A stretch of 64,000 bases of DNA, from contig SFIM01000001.1 of the NCBI GenBank assembly GCA_004556155.1, positions 62,001-126,000 of the forward strand, given 5' to 3'. The position numbers and the translations under genes are program-made. Source of the DNA: Clostridiales bacterium (lineage in GTDB: Bacteria; Bacillota; Clostridia; Christensenellales; Aristaeellaceae). The notes under the pieces are model-generated. The model saw nothing but the letters and a program-made list of their open reading frames with translations, ran no database searches and was not told the DNA's origin. This document shows, piece after piece, positions 15,110 to 22,920 of this stretch (positions within the stretch are counted from its first letter, which is position 1; each line of letters begins with the position of its first letter).

Positions 15110-16273
15110 TTACAGAATGACGGGCTGACAGCGATACAGTGCGCCAAAGGGCTGCCCCGCGCCCAGCGCCCAAAGATCCCACGCGCGCGCGTCCAGCAAT
15201 TGCTCGGGCAGCTGATCCTGCGGCTTCAGCCGCGGCAGCAGGGGGAGGTTCTTTGCGTTGCGCAACAGCGATGAACATTCTCGCTTAAAGCCCAGCAGGC
15301 AGGCATATTGCGGCAAGGGAGACAATGCCTGGGCGTGCGTATCCAACAGCGCATGGGTGAGCAGGCGGTTGACGCGCGCGTAAGGGTAGCGTTTGCTGCG
15401 GATGGCTTGCACCATGCCTTCGCGCGTCAGCGCATCCGCTCCCAGCGGCAGACGGTTTTCAAGCCCCTCTGACAGGCCGGGCAGGTGCGAAAAATCGTGC
15501 CCGCTGCGTAGCGTCCAGCGCAATAGCGCATCCAGCGCATCCGGGCGGTGCAGACGGTTCTGCGCCATCTCGCGCTGAAGGACGGCATAGGCAGCTTCCG
15601 GCATGGCGCGCCGCACGCTGGGCCAGGCATGTTGCAGGATGGCGGCGCGCACGGCAGTCGCGGAGGGCAGGGCGGTTTCGCTTTCATCGGGCAGCGTATC
15701 GGCATGATATGCGCCGCGCCGGGGGATGGGATGCAGCGCCAGCCCTGTGTTCAGCCGCAGATTGGCGCGGGCATAGCAGATGGCCAGCACGGTATTGGGC
15801 GCGGCCAGGCAATCGGGCGGCAGTCCCAGGCGCGTGGCCAGTGCTTCTCCTTGCGCGCGGGGAAAGGGCAAGCCTTGATCCAGACCTTTGCGCAGCGCTG
15901 CCTGGAATGTGCTATCGGGCGTTTCCAATAGCTGTGCGGCGGGCAGAATGCAGTCTTCGTTGCCTGGTTCAACGCCAAAGCTCAGGCTATGAACCAATCC
16001 GGTACGCGCTAAAATGGAAACGCCGCCCAGCGCGAAGCGCTCGGCCTCGCATACGGAAAAGGATACGGGCAGCCCCAGCACGATATCCGCGCCCGCGCGC
16101 AGCGCCATTTCGGCCCGCGCATGGGGCGACAGCAGGGCGGGCATGCCGCGCTGGGTAAAGCAGCAGCTCATGACCACGACGGTCGGCTCATCCCCACTTG
16201 CCGCGCGCGCCTGCGCGATATGCCAGGCATGGCCGTTGTGCAGCGGATCGTACTCCGCAATGATGCCGGCCAT
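15110..16273 (-). CDS. tmcAL: tRNA-Met cytidine acetate ligase
   Basis: Forms N4-acetylcytidine at the wobble C34 of elongator tRNA-Met using acetate and ATP (YlbM/DUF795). 387 residues. The N-terminal nucleotidyltransferase-like fold begins MAGIIAEYDPLHNGHAWHIA, with the HxGH motif HNGH. VVVMSCCFTQRGMPALLS and the GADIVLGLPV strand are family-typical. It starts 2 nt after the nucleotidyltransferase gene on the same strand, so the two are an operon driven from 17243-17271. Acetate kinase lies elsewhere in the window. Confidence 0.93.
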   Translation of the reverse strand: MAGIIAEYDPLHNGHAWHIAQARAASGDEPTVVVMSCCFTQRGMPALLSPHARAEMALRAGADIVLGLPVSFSVCEAERFALGGVSILARTGLVHSLSFGVEPGNEDCILPAAQLLETPDSTFQAALRKGLDQGLPFPRAQGEALATRLGLPPDCLAAPNTVLAICYARANLRLNTGLALHPIPRRGAYHADTLPDESETALPSATAVRAAILQHAWPSVRRAMPEAAYAVLQREMAQNRLHRPDALDALLRWTLRSGHDFSHLPGLSEGLENRLPLGADALTREGMVQAIRSKRYPYARVNRLLTHALLDTHAQALSPLPQYACLLGFKRECSSLLRNAKNLPLLPRLKPQDQLPEQLLDARAWDLWALGAGQPFGALYRCQPVIL

Positions 16274-16275
16274 GC

Positions 16276-17199
16276 TTAGCCCAGCAGCGTGGGCGGGTAA
16301 ACGCCCTGCTCATGGAGCTTAAGCAGCGATTGCTGCACCAACGGCTTATCCTGCGGATAGGTCATGCCAAACCATACGGCGTTGGTGGACAGCACGCGCA
16401 CACGCAGTTTACCTGCATGCATGAGCTGATCCATCATGCTGGGCAGCACATATTCGCTCTTGATATCATCGGGTGCAAGGGTATGCAGAAAATCGTCAAA
16501 CGCAGATTGCATATCGTCAAAGATCGTGGGCAGATATCCCCAGAAATTCATCGATACCAACGCGTCTGGCGGCAGCAGCACGCCCGCGCTGTCCGTGGCG
16601 GTATCGCGGATGGTACCGTCCGGGAACAGGGTGATCTTATAGGTTTCTTTGATGCCGGCCAGCTGCCCTTTTTTCAGCGTGCATACGCCGCGGGTGACGC
16701 TGCCGTATTCGCTGACAGTGTTCTTGAGCCGATATCCCACCATGGCGGCCTCGTTGGCAGGCAGGGCGGATAGGCAATCATGCATCACGGCGAAAGCGTC
16801 CACACCGTAATAATCATCGGCATTGATGATGGCGAAGGGCTCGTTTACATAGGGACGGGCGCACAGCGCGGCATGCACGGTGCCAAAGGGCTTTACGCGC
16901 CCGGCGGGCACGGCGTAGAAGCCGGGCAGGGAGGTGAAATCCTGCACGGCGTAGTGCACCTCAAGCGCGCGGCCCGATTTGGTGCGGCAGGAGCGCACCA
17001 GCTCGCCGCACAGCGCTTCAATCAGCGGCTCCATTTCCGGTTTGATAATAAAGACAGCCTTATCAAAGCCCGCGCGCACCGCGTCGAACAGCGAGTATTC
17101 CATCAGCATTTCATGGTTGGGGCCGATGCCTTCGGTCTGCTTGTTGCCGCCGTATCGGCTGCCAAGCCCGGCGGCCATGATGACCAGGGTGGTAGACAT
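16276..17199 (-). CDS. Sugar nucleotidyltransferase family protein
   Basis: 307 residues from ATG 17199 (MSTTLVIMAAGLGSRYGGN), preceded by GAGGAGG. An in-frame extension to 17586 passes through the promoter and is rejected. The GT-A-type NTP-transferase signature G-L-G-S-R-Y-G-G is followed by TEGIGPNHEMLMEYSLFDA and the metal-binding INADDYYG. The family transfers NMP to a sugar phosphate, but the substrate cannot be read here. First gene of a two-gene unit with tmcAL. Confidence 0.87.
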   Translation of the reverse strand: MSTTLVIMAAGLGSRYGGNKQTEGIGPNHEMLMEYSLFDAVRAGFDKAVFIIKPEMEPLIEALCGELVRSCRTKSGRALEVHYAVQDFTSLPGFYAVPAGRVKPFGTVHAALCARPYVNEPFAIINADDYYGVDAFAVMHDCLSALPANEAAMVGYRLKNTVSEYGSVTRGVCTLKKGQLAGIKETYKITLFPDGTIRDTATDSAGVLLPPDALVSMNFWGYLPTIFDDMQSAFDDFLHTLAPDDIKSEYVLPSMMDQLMHAGKLRVRVLSTNAVWFGMTYPQDKPLVQQSLLKLHEQGVYPPTLLG

Positions 17200-17242
17200 G
17201 CAAATCCTCCTCAAAGCAACGGGTTGTAAATTTGATGGATCT

Positions 17243-17271
17243 ATTATACAATAAAAATGCGAAATTGTAAA
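17243..17271 (-). promoter_or_regulatory. Sigma-A promoter for nucleotidyltransferase-tmcAL
   Basis: Minus strand TTTACA (17266-17271), a 17-nt spacer, TATAAT (17243-17248). The short divergent intergenic region leaves about 44 nt of leader before the ATG. Confidence 0.88.
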
Positions 17272-17290
17272 CGAGAGCGGGGAATGATGG

Positions 17291-18427
17291 ATGGAATACG
17301 GCGTTGACCGCATTGGCCAGCATGCAGGGCTGTTGAACGGCCGCGTGGCGCTGGCCACGTCGCCCTCCGGGCGCACGTCGGGACTGCAATCTACCATCGA
17401 ACGGCTGCGGGAGGTATGCAGCCTGCAATTGCTGCTTGCACCCGAGCACGGCGTGCGCGGCGATAAGGGCGCGGGAGAAAACTTTGAAAACGCGGTGGAC
17501 GGCCCCAGCGGGCTGCCCGTAGCCAGCCTGTACGGCAAGGAGGCTTCCCACCATCTGAGTGAGGAAGCCTGTGCGGCCTTTGACATCCTGGTGTATGATA
17601 TCCAGGATGTGGGCGCACGCTGCTATACCTTTATTTCCACGCTGCAAATTCTGCTGGAGGATTGCGCCCGGTACGGCAAACGGCTGATCATGCTGGATCG
17701 CCCCAATCCCTTGGGCGATATGGCGGAGGGCATGCTGCTGCGGCTCGATACGCGCAGCTTTGTCGGCTGCTATGATATCCCCCTGCGCTACGGGCTGACC
17801 TGCGGGGAATTTGCGCTGATGGTCAATCACGAGCGGGACCTGGGGTGCGATCTGCAGGTGATTCCGTGCTTGGGGTGGAACCGGCATGCGCTGTTTCCGG
17901 AGCTGAACAAGGTGTGGGTGATGCCCAGCCTGGCCATGCCGCGCTTTGAGACGGCGCTGCTGTATCCGGGCACCTGCATGCTGGAAGGGGTCAACTGCTC
18001 CGAGGGTCGCGGCACGGCTGATCCCTTTGCTATCCTGGGTGCGCCGTATATCGACGCGGAAACGCTGACCGCGCGGTTTAACGCCATGAAGCTGCCGGGC
18101 GTGATCGCAACGCCTCTGTATTTTACGCCCAGCGCGTCCAAATACGCAGGGGAGATGTGCGGCGGCATGCATCTGCACGTGACGGACGCGCATCGCGTGC
18201 AGCCGGTAGCATTGGGCATGCAGCTGCTGGCGCTGATCCGGGAGCTGTATCCCAAGCATTTCAGCCTGCTGCCGCCGCTGCGGGAGGGGGACATGCCCTT
18301 CCTGTCCAAGCTGGCCGGGCATCGGCTGTTTGAAAATGCGGATTGGCCGGTGGAGGACTGGCTGGCCTGCGCCGAGCGCGAGGCTGCGGCCTTCGCCGCG
18401 CGCAAGCAGGCGTATCATCTGTATTAA
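17291..18427 (+). CDS. namZ: DUF1343 exo-beta-N-acetylmuramidase (NamZ family)
   Basis: Peptidoglycan-recycling glycosidase family that releases MurNAc from the non-reducing end of muropeptides. 378 residues. The active-site block LLAPEHGVRGDKGAGE carries the Glu-His pair of the family. IQDVGARCYTFISTL, LDRPNPLGD and YPGTCMLEG-N-CSEGRGT are further hallmarks. No signal peptide is visible, so this copy looks cytoplasmic, unlike the secreted B. subtilis enzyme. The ribosome site is weak (GCGGGGAATGATGG). It is followed 15 nt later by a 70-aa gene. Confidence 0.92.
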   Translation: MEYGVDRIGQHAGLLNGRVALATSPSGRTSGLQSTIERLREVCSLQLLLAPEHGVRGDKGAGENFENAVDGPSGLPVASLYGKEASHHLSEEACAAFDILVYDIQDVGARCYTFISTLQILLEDCARYGKRLIMLDRPNPLGDMAEGMLLRLDTRSFVGCYDIPLRYGLTCGEFALMVNHERDLGCDLQVIPCLGWNRHALFPELNKVWVMPSLAMPRFETALLYPGTCMLEGVNCSEGRGTADPFAILGAPYIDAETLTARFNAMKLPGVIATPLYFTPSASKYAGEMCGGMHLHVTDAHRVQPVALGMQLLALIRELYPKHFSLLPPLREGDMPFLSKLAGHRLFENADWPVEDWLACAEREAAAFAARKQAYHLY

Positions 18428-18442
18428 GCAAGGAGAAGCGCA

Positions 18443-18655
18443 ATGAGCAAGTACGATTCTTTATGGGCGCATATTCAGCAGGATGGTCGCGCACAGTTCA
18501 AGCTGACGTTTGACGAGATTGCGCAAATCGCCGGGCTGCCTCTTGATCATTCCTTTTTGACCTATAGAAAAGAGCTGCTTGCCTATGGCTGCCGTGTGGG
18601 CAAGATATCGATGAAAGAGCAGACGGTGGCCTTTGAACGAATCGAGGATGCATAA
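18443..18655 (+). CDS. Conserved small hypothetical protein
   Basis: 70 residues (MSKYDSLWAHIQQDGRAQFK...HSFLTYRKELLAYG). AAGGAGAAGCGC lies before the ATG. The pattern, a short helix, a DHSFL turn and then a K-x-L-x-x-Y-G-x-x-V-G-K-I-S-x-K strand, looks like a small winged-helix-like domain seen in many clostridial hypothetical proteins. I cannot give a function. Probably co-transcribed with namZ; a strong terminator follows. Confidence 0.8.
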   Translation: MSKYDSLWAHIQQDGRAQFKLTFDEIAQIAGLPLDHSFLTYRKELLAYGCRVGKISMKEQTVAFERIEDA

Positions 18656-18697
18656 GGCAAAGCGCCAGTCTGTCAGCAAATAGAGCCGGAAACATAA

Positions 18698-18742
18698 AAA
18701 TCCCCTCTCCATATGGTCTGAACGCATATGGAGAGGGGATTT
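18698..18742. terminator. Strong bidirectional terminator
   Basis: Arms of 18 bp (18698-18715 and 18725-18742) are perfectly complementary around a 9-nt loop. The core is CCCCTCTCCATATG/CATATGGAGAGGGG with A/T ends. It closes the namZ unit and would also stop minus-strand transcription from the small gene at 18778-19014. Confidence 0.93.
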
Positions 18743-18777
18743 GTTAACGAAATCTTATTGGCGGCGTAGGTGGAGAA

Positions 18778-19014
18778 TCAAATCTCCTTGCAGCAATGGC
18801 AATGGGGGCGGTATTTCACATTGGATAGCTTCAGCTTGCAGCAATGTGGGCACCGGCTGCTGAACAGCCTGACGACAGCGCATACAAGCATGATGATTCA
18901 GCAGGCCGCGGCGATATATGCCGCTCTCAAAACATCATAATTGCCGTTTAGCAGCTGCAGACCCATTACGCCCAAGTCGATCAAAAACAGGATGAGGTTC
19001 TTACAAGCATCCAT
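18778..19014 (-). pseudogene. Small membrane/zinc-ribbon gene interrupted by in-frame TGA
   Basis: ATG at 19014 (after AAAAGGATT) opens 38 codons, MDACKNLILFLIDLGVMGLQ... to AAYIAAAC. A TGA follows at 18898-18900, and the same frame continues IIMLVCAVVRLFSSRCPHCC... to CHCCKEI and a TGA at 18778. Read through, it is one coherent protein of about 77 residues: two membrane helices (the second crossing the TGA) and a Cys/His cluster C-P-H-C-C...H-C-H-C-C. This suggests a nonsense mutation. Separate translation of the second part from ATG 18891 lacks a ribosome site. It lies in a stretch otherwise without genes. Confidence 0.5.
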
Positions 19015-19046
19015 GCTGCAATCCTTTTCATTCTGATCGACGCCTT

Positions 19047-19754
19047 TTATGGATGCAGCACCGTGCCGCGCGGATCGCCCGCGATGACCTTGAGGATGTT
19101 TTCCGGCTCGGCCAGGCCGAACACGCGCACCATTGGGATGGCCTGTTCGGTCAGCATGGCAAAGGCGGCGGTGTCCATCACACGCAGGCGGCGCTCCAGC
19201 GCCTCGGCATAGCTGATATCGGGGATCAACTGGGCGTTGGGGTCCTTATTGGGGTCGGCCGTGTACACGCCATCCACATTCTTGGCCAGCAGCAGCATAT
19301 CGGCCTGCATTTCGGCAGCGCGCAGCACCACGGCGGTATCGGTGGTGAAGAACGGGTTGCCCGAGCCGCCCGCGAAGAACACAACCTTGCCCTCAGCCAT
19401 GGCCTGGCGCGCGGACTGCACATTGTAGGGCTCGCACACGCGGGGCATATCGATGGCGGAGAACACCACGGCATGGCCGCCCGTGCGCTCCACAGCGTCG
19501 CGCATGCACAGGCAGTTGATCACCGTGCCCAGCATGCCCATGTGATCGGCGGTCACAGCGTCCATCTCTTGGGATTGGCGGCCGCGCCAGATATTGCCCG
19601 CGCCGATGACCACGCCCAGTTGCGCGCCGGTAGCAGCCACATCGGAGAGAATTCTGCCGACGCGCAGAATCATATCCTGATCGAACAGCCGGCCGTTTTC
19701 GCCCAGAGCCTCGCCGCTGAGCTTAAGCAGGATGTGCTTGGGGGATTCCTTCAT
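19047..19754 (-). CDS. pyrH: UMP kinase
   Basis: Hexameric bacterial UMP kinase of the amino-acid-kinase fold, making UDP for pyrimidine nucleotide synthesis. 235 residues: HILLKLSGEALGENG at the N-terminus, VVIGAGNIWRGR, ADHMGMLGTVIN and the nucleotide-binding FAGGSGNPFFTTDTA. AGGAGGTTTTTAATC precedes the ATG. It is third in rpsB-tsf-pyrH, the standard arrangement; frr is not immediately downstream here. Confidence 0.97.
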   Translation of the reverse strand: MKESPKHILLKLSGEALGENGRLFDQDMILRVGRILSDVAATGAQLGVVIGAGNIWRGRQSQEMDAVTADHMGMLGTVINCLCMRDAVERTGGHAVVFSAIDMPRVCEPYNVQSARQAMAEGKVVFFAGGSGNPFFTTDTAVVLRAAEMQADMLLLAKNVDGVYTADPNKDPNAQLIPDISYAEALERRLRVMDTAAFAMLTEQAIPMVRVFGLAEPENILKVIAGDPRGTVLHP

Positions 19755-19778
19755 GATTAAAAACCTCCTGACGGCATG

Positions 19779-19806
19779 AAAAAAGGCGGACGTTTTCGCG
19801 TCCGCC
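19779..19806 (-). terminator. Intercistronic terminator/attenuator between tsf and pyrH
   Basis: On the minus strand GGCGGACG-CGAAAA-CGTCCGCC is followed immediately by TTTTTT. It should reduce transcription into pyrH relative to rpsB-tsf, consistent with the lower demand for UMP kinase. Confidence 0.85.
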
Positions 19807-19818
19807 GGGATGGAATAA

Positions 19819-20490
19819 TTACGCCTTTTTGGCGGTCATTTCGGCGATTTCAGCGGCTAGATCGCTCTGCTTCTTCTCAATGCCTTCGCCCAGCTTATAG
19901 CGGACAAAGCGGCGGATGGTTACCTTCTCGCCGGTCTTGAGGGTGCTCTCATGCAGCAGGGTCTGGATGGTGATATCGGGATCCTTTACATAGGGCTGAT
20001 CCAGCAGGCAAATTTCCTTGCAGTACTTTTCGATGCGGCCGTCCACGATCTTTTCGATGATCTGAGCGGGCTTCTTGCTGTTCTTCTCATCGTTCATGAC
20101 CTGCTCACGGGCGATGCGGCGCTCTTCTTCCAACTTTTCAGCGGGAATTTCGTCCTTGGAGACGAATTCGGGCGCGGCAGCGGCGATGTGCATGGCCACG
20201 TTGTGGCACAGCTCTTTGAAAGCGTCGGTGTTGGCTACGAAGTCGGTTTCACAGTTGATTTCAACCAGCACGCCGATCTTGCCGCCCATGTGGATGTAGG
20301 ATTCCACGGCGCCCTCGGCGGCCACGCGGCCGCTCTTCTTGTTGGCGGCAGCCAGACCCTTTTCACGCAGGTATTCAACGGCCGCTTCCATGTCGCCATT
20401 GCTGGAGACCAGGGCCTTTTTGCAGTCCATCATGCCGGCCTGAGTGCGCTCGCGCAGCTCTTTTACCATTGCAGCAGTTACTTCAGCCAT
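19819..20490 (-). CDS. tsf: Elongation factor Ts
   Basis: Nucleotide exchange factor for EF-Tu. 223 residues: the N-terminal UBA-like domain MAEVTAAMVKELRERTQAGM continues into the hallmark MMDCKKAL. The core includes GGKIGVLVEINCETDFVA and the C-terminal LLDQPYVKDPDITI. CAGGAGGCATACCCCC lies before the ATG. Short for the family (a single dimerisation subdomain region), as usual in Bacillota. Confidence 0.97.
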   Translation of the reverse strand: MAEVTAAMVKELRERTQAGMMDCKKALVSSNGDMEAAVEYLREKGLAAANKKSGRVAAEGAVESYIHMGGKIGVLVEINCETDFVANTDAFKELCHNVAMHIAAAAPEFVSKDEIPAEKLEEERRIAREQVMNDEKNSKKPAQIIEKIVDGRIEKYCKEICLLDQPYVKDPDITIQTLLHESTLKTGEKVTIRRFVRYKLGEGIEKKQSDLAAEIAEMTAKKA

Positions 20491-20529
20491 GGGGGTATGC
20501 CTCCTGATTATTATTTTTAAGTGGATTGA

Positions 20530-21264
20530 TTATTCGGCGTCAGCGGGAGCTTCTTCGGCAGCCTGCTCTTCGCCATCCTGAGCGCCTTGACGGCCCTCCA
20601 GCACGGCGTCGGCCATCTTGCCGGCGATCAGCTTTACGGCGCGGATGGCGTCGTCGTTGCCGGGGATGACGTAGTCAATTTCGTCAGGATCGCAGTTGGT
20701 ATCCACGATGCCTACGATCGGAATGCCCAGCGCGCGGGCCTCGGCCACGGCGATGTGCTCCTTGCGGGGGTCAACTACAAATAGCGCGCCGGGCAGACCC
20801 TTCATTTCGCGAATACCGCCCAGGTTGGCAACCAGCTTTTCGCGCTCGTGGATCAGCTTGATAACTTCCTTCTTGGGCAGCACGTCGAACTGGCCGTTCT
20901 GCTCCATGCGGTCGATCTGGTTCAGACGCTCGATGCGGGTTTTGATGGTCTTATAGTTGGTCAGCATGCCGCCCAGCCAGCGGTTGTTGACATAATACAT
21001 GTTGCAGCGCTTGGCTTCGCTTTCAATGCTTTCCTGAGCCTGCTTCTTGGTGCCCACGAACAGGATGGTCTTGCCTTCCATCGACAGATTTCGCACAAAC
21101 ATGTACGCTTCGTCGATCTTGCGAACGGTCTTTTGCAGGTCGATGATGTAGATACCGTTGCGCTCAGTGAAGATGTACTGAGCCATCTTGGGGTTCCAGC
21201 GGCGGGTCTGATGACCGAAGTGTACGCCGGCTTCCAGCAGGTGCTTCATAGAAATGACAGCCAT
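20530..21264 (-). CDS. rpsB: 30S ribosomal protein S2
   Basis: Small-subunit protein of 244 residues starting at ATG 21264 (MAVISMKHLLEAGVHFGHQT) after AAGGAGGAAAACC. An in-frame extension to 21330 is not used. Signatures: AGVHFGHQTRRWNPKM, NNRWLGGMLTN and LFVVDPRKEHIAVAEA. The C-terminal tail is acidic and Ala/Glu-rich (EEQAAEEAPADAE), a variable part of S2. First gene of rpsB-tsf-pyrH. Confidence 0.97.
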   Translation of the reverse strand: MAVISMKHLLEAGVHFGHQTRRWNPKMAQYIFTERNGIYIIDLQKTVRKIDEAYMFVRNLSMEGKTILFVGTKKQAQESIESEAKRCNMYYVNNRWLGGMLTNYKTIKTRIERLNQIDRMEQNGQFDVLPKKEVIKLIHEREKLVANLGGIREMKGLPGALFVVDPRKEHIAVAEARALGIPIVGIVDTNCDPDEIDYVIPGNDDAIRAVKLIAGKMADAVLEGRQGAQDGEEQAAEEAPADAE

Positions 21265-21362
21265 GGTTTTCCTCCTTGTTTTTCCACCGCGGGGGTTGAA
21301 TTTTTTGCCTGCCAACCCGTAAGGGCACAAGCGGCAAACCGCCCGCGTGCGTTATCCGTTCA

Positions 21363-21391
21363 ATTATATCACAGGCATTGAGGCTGCGCAA
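21363..21391 (-). promoter_or_regulatory. Promoter for rpsB-tsf-pyrH
   Basis: Minus strand TTGCGC (21386-21391), a 17-nt spacer ending TGA, TATAAT (21363-21368). The TGN next to the -10 makes it an extended -10 promoter. Leader about 90 nt. Confidence 0.75.
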
Positions 21392-21461
21392 GCCCTGAAA
21401 ACGCAAATTTTCCAGTTTTTTGCGCATTTTCCGCCGGAGTGGGGGCGATGACGGGGGAGAC

Positions 21462-21490
21462 TTGTTATTATAGAGGGATAGTGTTATAAT
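21462..21490 (+). promoter_or_regulatory. Promoter for trkA-trkH
   Basis: TTGTTA (21462-21467), a 17-nt spacer ending TGT, TATAAT (21485-21490), with an extended -10. Divergent from the rpsB promoter. Confidence 0.85.
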
Positions 21491-21555
21491 GCATACTGCA
21501 CTTATAGCGTCCTGATGCATTAACAGGCGATTTGCTTGGCGAGACGGAGGATAAC

Positions 21556-22920
21556 ATGCGAATTCTGGTGGTTGGCGATGGCAAGGTAGGCCATGTGCTG
21601 GCAGAGCATCTGACCCGCGAGGGGCATAATGTGGTGATTGTGGATATAGATGAGGAGGCGCTGCAGCGCAGCGAGGATACGCTGGACGTCATGTGCATCC
21701 GCGGCAACGGCGCGAACGCGAAAACGCTGATTGACGCGGGCGCGCAGAAGGCGGATATCATCATTGCCGCCACGGCCAGCGATGAAACCAATATGCTCTG
21801 CTGCCTGGTGGCCAAGCGTCTGGGTACGCAGTATGCCATCGCGCGCATCCGCGATCCGGAATATAACGAAAGCCTGAATCTGCTGCGCCATGAGCTGGAT
21901 ATCGACATGGCGATCAATCCTGAGCGCGCCACAGCGCAGGAAATCAGCCGCCTGCTGCGCTTCCCATTTGCCAATAATATCGAATCCTTTGCCCGCGGCA
22001 GGGTGGAAATGGTGGAGTTCCGCGCGCAGGAGCACGACGCGGTGGTCGGCCGCCCGCTGCGCGAAATTGCAGCCAAGGTGCACGGCATTCCACAGGTGCT
22101 GTACGCCGCGGTGGAGCGCGATGGCAGCGTGATCATTCCGGGCGGCGATTTCGTGATTGAGCCGGGCGACCGTGTGCATGTAGCGGCGGATGTGGTGACG
22201 ATCACGGAGTATTTCCGCTTCCTGGGCAAAAACTCGCTGCGCGTCAAGGATGTGATGATCCTGGGCGGCGGGCGCATTGGCTATTATCTGGCCAAGATGA
22301 TCGCGCCCATGGGCGTGCATGTCAGCCTGATTGAAATAAACGAAAAGAAGGCCAACCGCCTCAGCGAGGCGTTGCCGGACGTGAATGTGATTTACGGCGA
22401 CGGCACCGATCAGGAGCTGCTGGAGCAGGAGGGGCTGACGCAGATGGATGCGTTTATCGCCCTGTGCGACCGCGATGAGGAAAACCTGATGACCGGCCTG
22501 TTTGCCGCGCGCCAGGGCGTGCCCAAGGTGGTGGTCAAGAATAACCGCGTGGCCTATGCCGATATTATCAGTTCCATGGGCCTGGATAGCATCGTCAGCC
22601 CCAAGTCTATCACCTGCGCACATATCCTGCGCTATGTTCGCGCCCGCGTAAACGGCGGCGGAACCAAAATAGAAAAGCTCTATCGACTGATGGACGGCAA
22701 GGCCGAAGCGCTGGAATTTGTGGCGCGGCCAAACGATTCCTATATCGGCGTGCCGCTGCGCGAGCTGCATAAGCGCCCCAATACCCTGGTGGCGGTTATC
22801 GTGCGCGCCGGCCGGGTGATCGTGCCTTTTGGTAACGATCATATCGAGGCGGGGGACAACGTGGTGATTATCGCCTGCGAGAGCGGCATTGGCGATCTGA
22901 ACGAGGTTATCCGCAAATGA
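21556..22920 (+). CDS. trkA: Trk potassium uptake regulatory NAD-binding subunit
   Basis: Cytoplasmic RCK gating ring for TrkH. 454 residues from ATG 21556 after ACGGAGGATAAC. Two complete RCK repeats: the first Rossmann motif is MRILVVGDGKVGHVLAEHL, the second DVMILGGGRIGYYLAKMI near residue 230. Each is followed by a TrkA-C lobe (GRPLREIAAKVHGIPQVLY and GVPLRELHKRPNTLVAVIV). The double-length form equals the E. coli TrkA layout. The stop overlaps the trkH start (ATGA). Confidence 0.96.
   Translation: MRILVVGDGKVGHVLAEHLTREGHNVVIVDIDEEALQRSEDTLDVMCIRGNGANAKTLIDAGAQKADIIIAATASDETNMLCCLVAKRLGTQYAIARIRDPEYNESLNLLRHELDIDMAINPERATAQEISRLLRFPFANNIESFARGRVEMVEFRAQEHDAVVGRPLREIAAKVHGIPQVLYAAVERDGSVIIPGGDFVIEPGDRVHVAADVVTITEYFRFLGKNSLRVKDVMILGGGRIGYYLAKMIAPMGVHVSLIEINEKKANRLSEALPDVNVIYGDGTDQELLEQEGLTQMDAFIALCDRDEENLMTGLFAARQGVPKVVVKNNRVAYADIISSMGLDSIVSPKSITCAHILRYVRARVNGGGTKIEKLYRLMDGKAEALEFVARPNDSYIGVPLRELHKRPNTLVAVIVRAGRVIVPFGNDHIEAGDNVVIIACESGIGDLNEVIRK

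Noticed and set aside
18898..18900. Selenocysteine at the in-frame TGA
   Set aside because: No convincing SECIS-like hairpin directly follows the TGA on the minus strand, and no selenoprotein machinery is visible.
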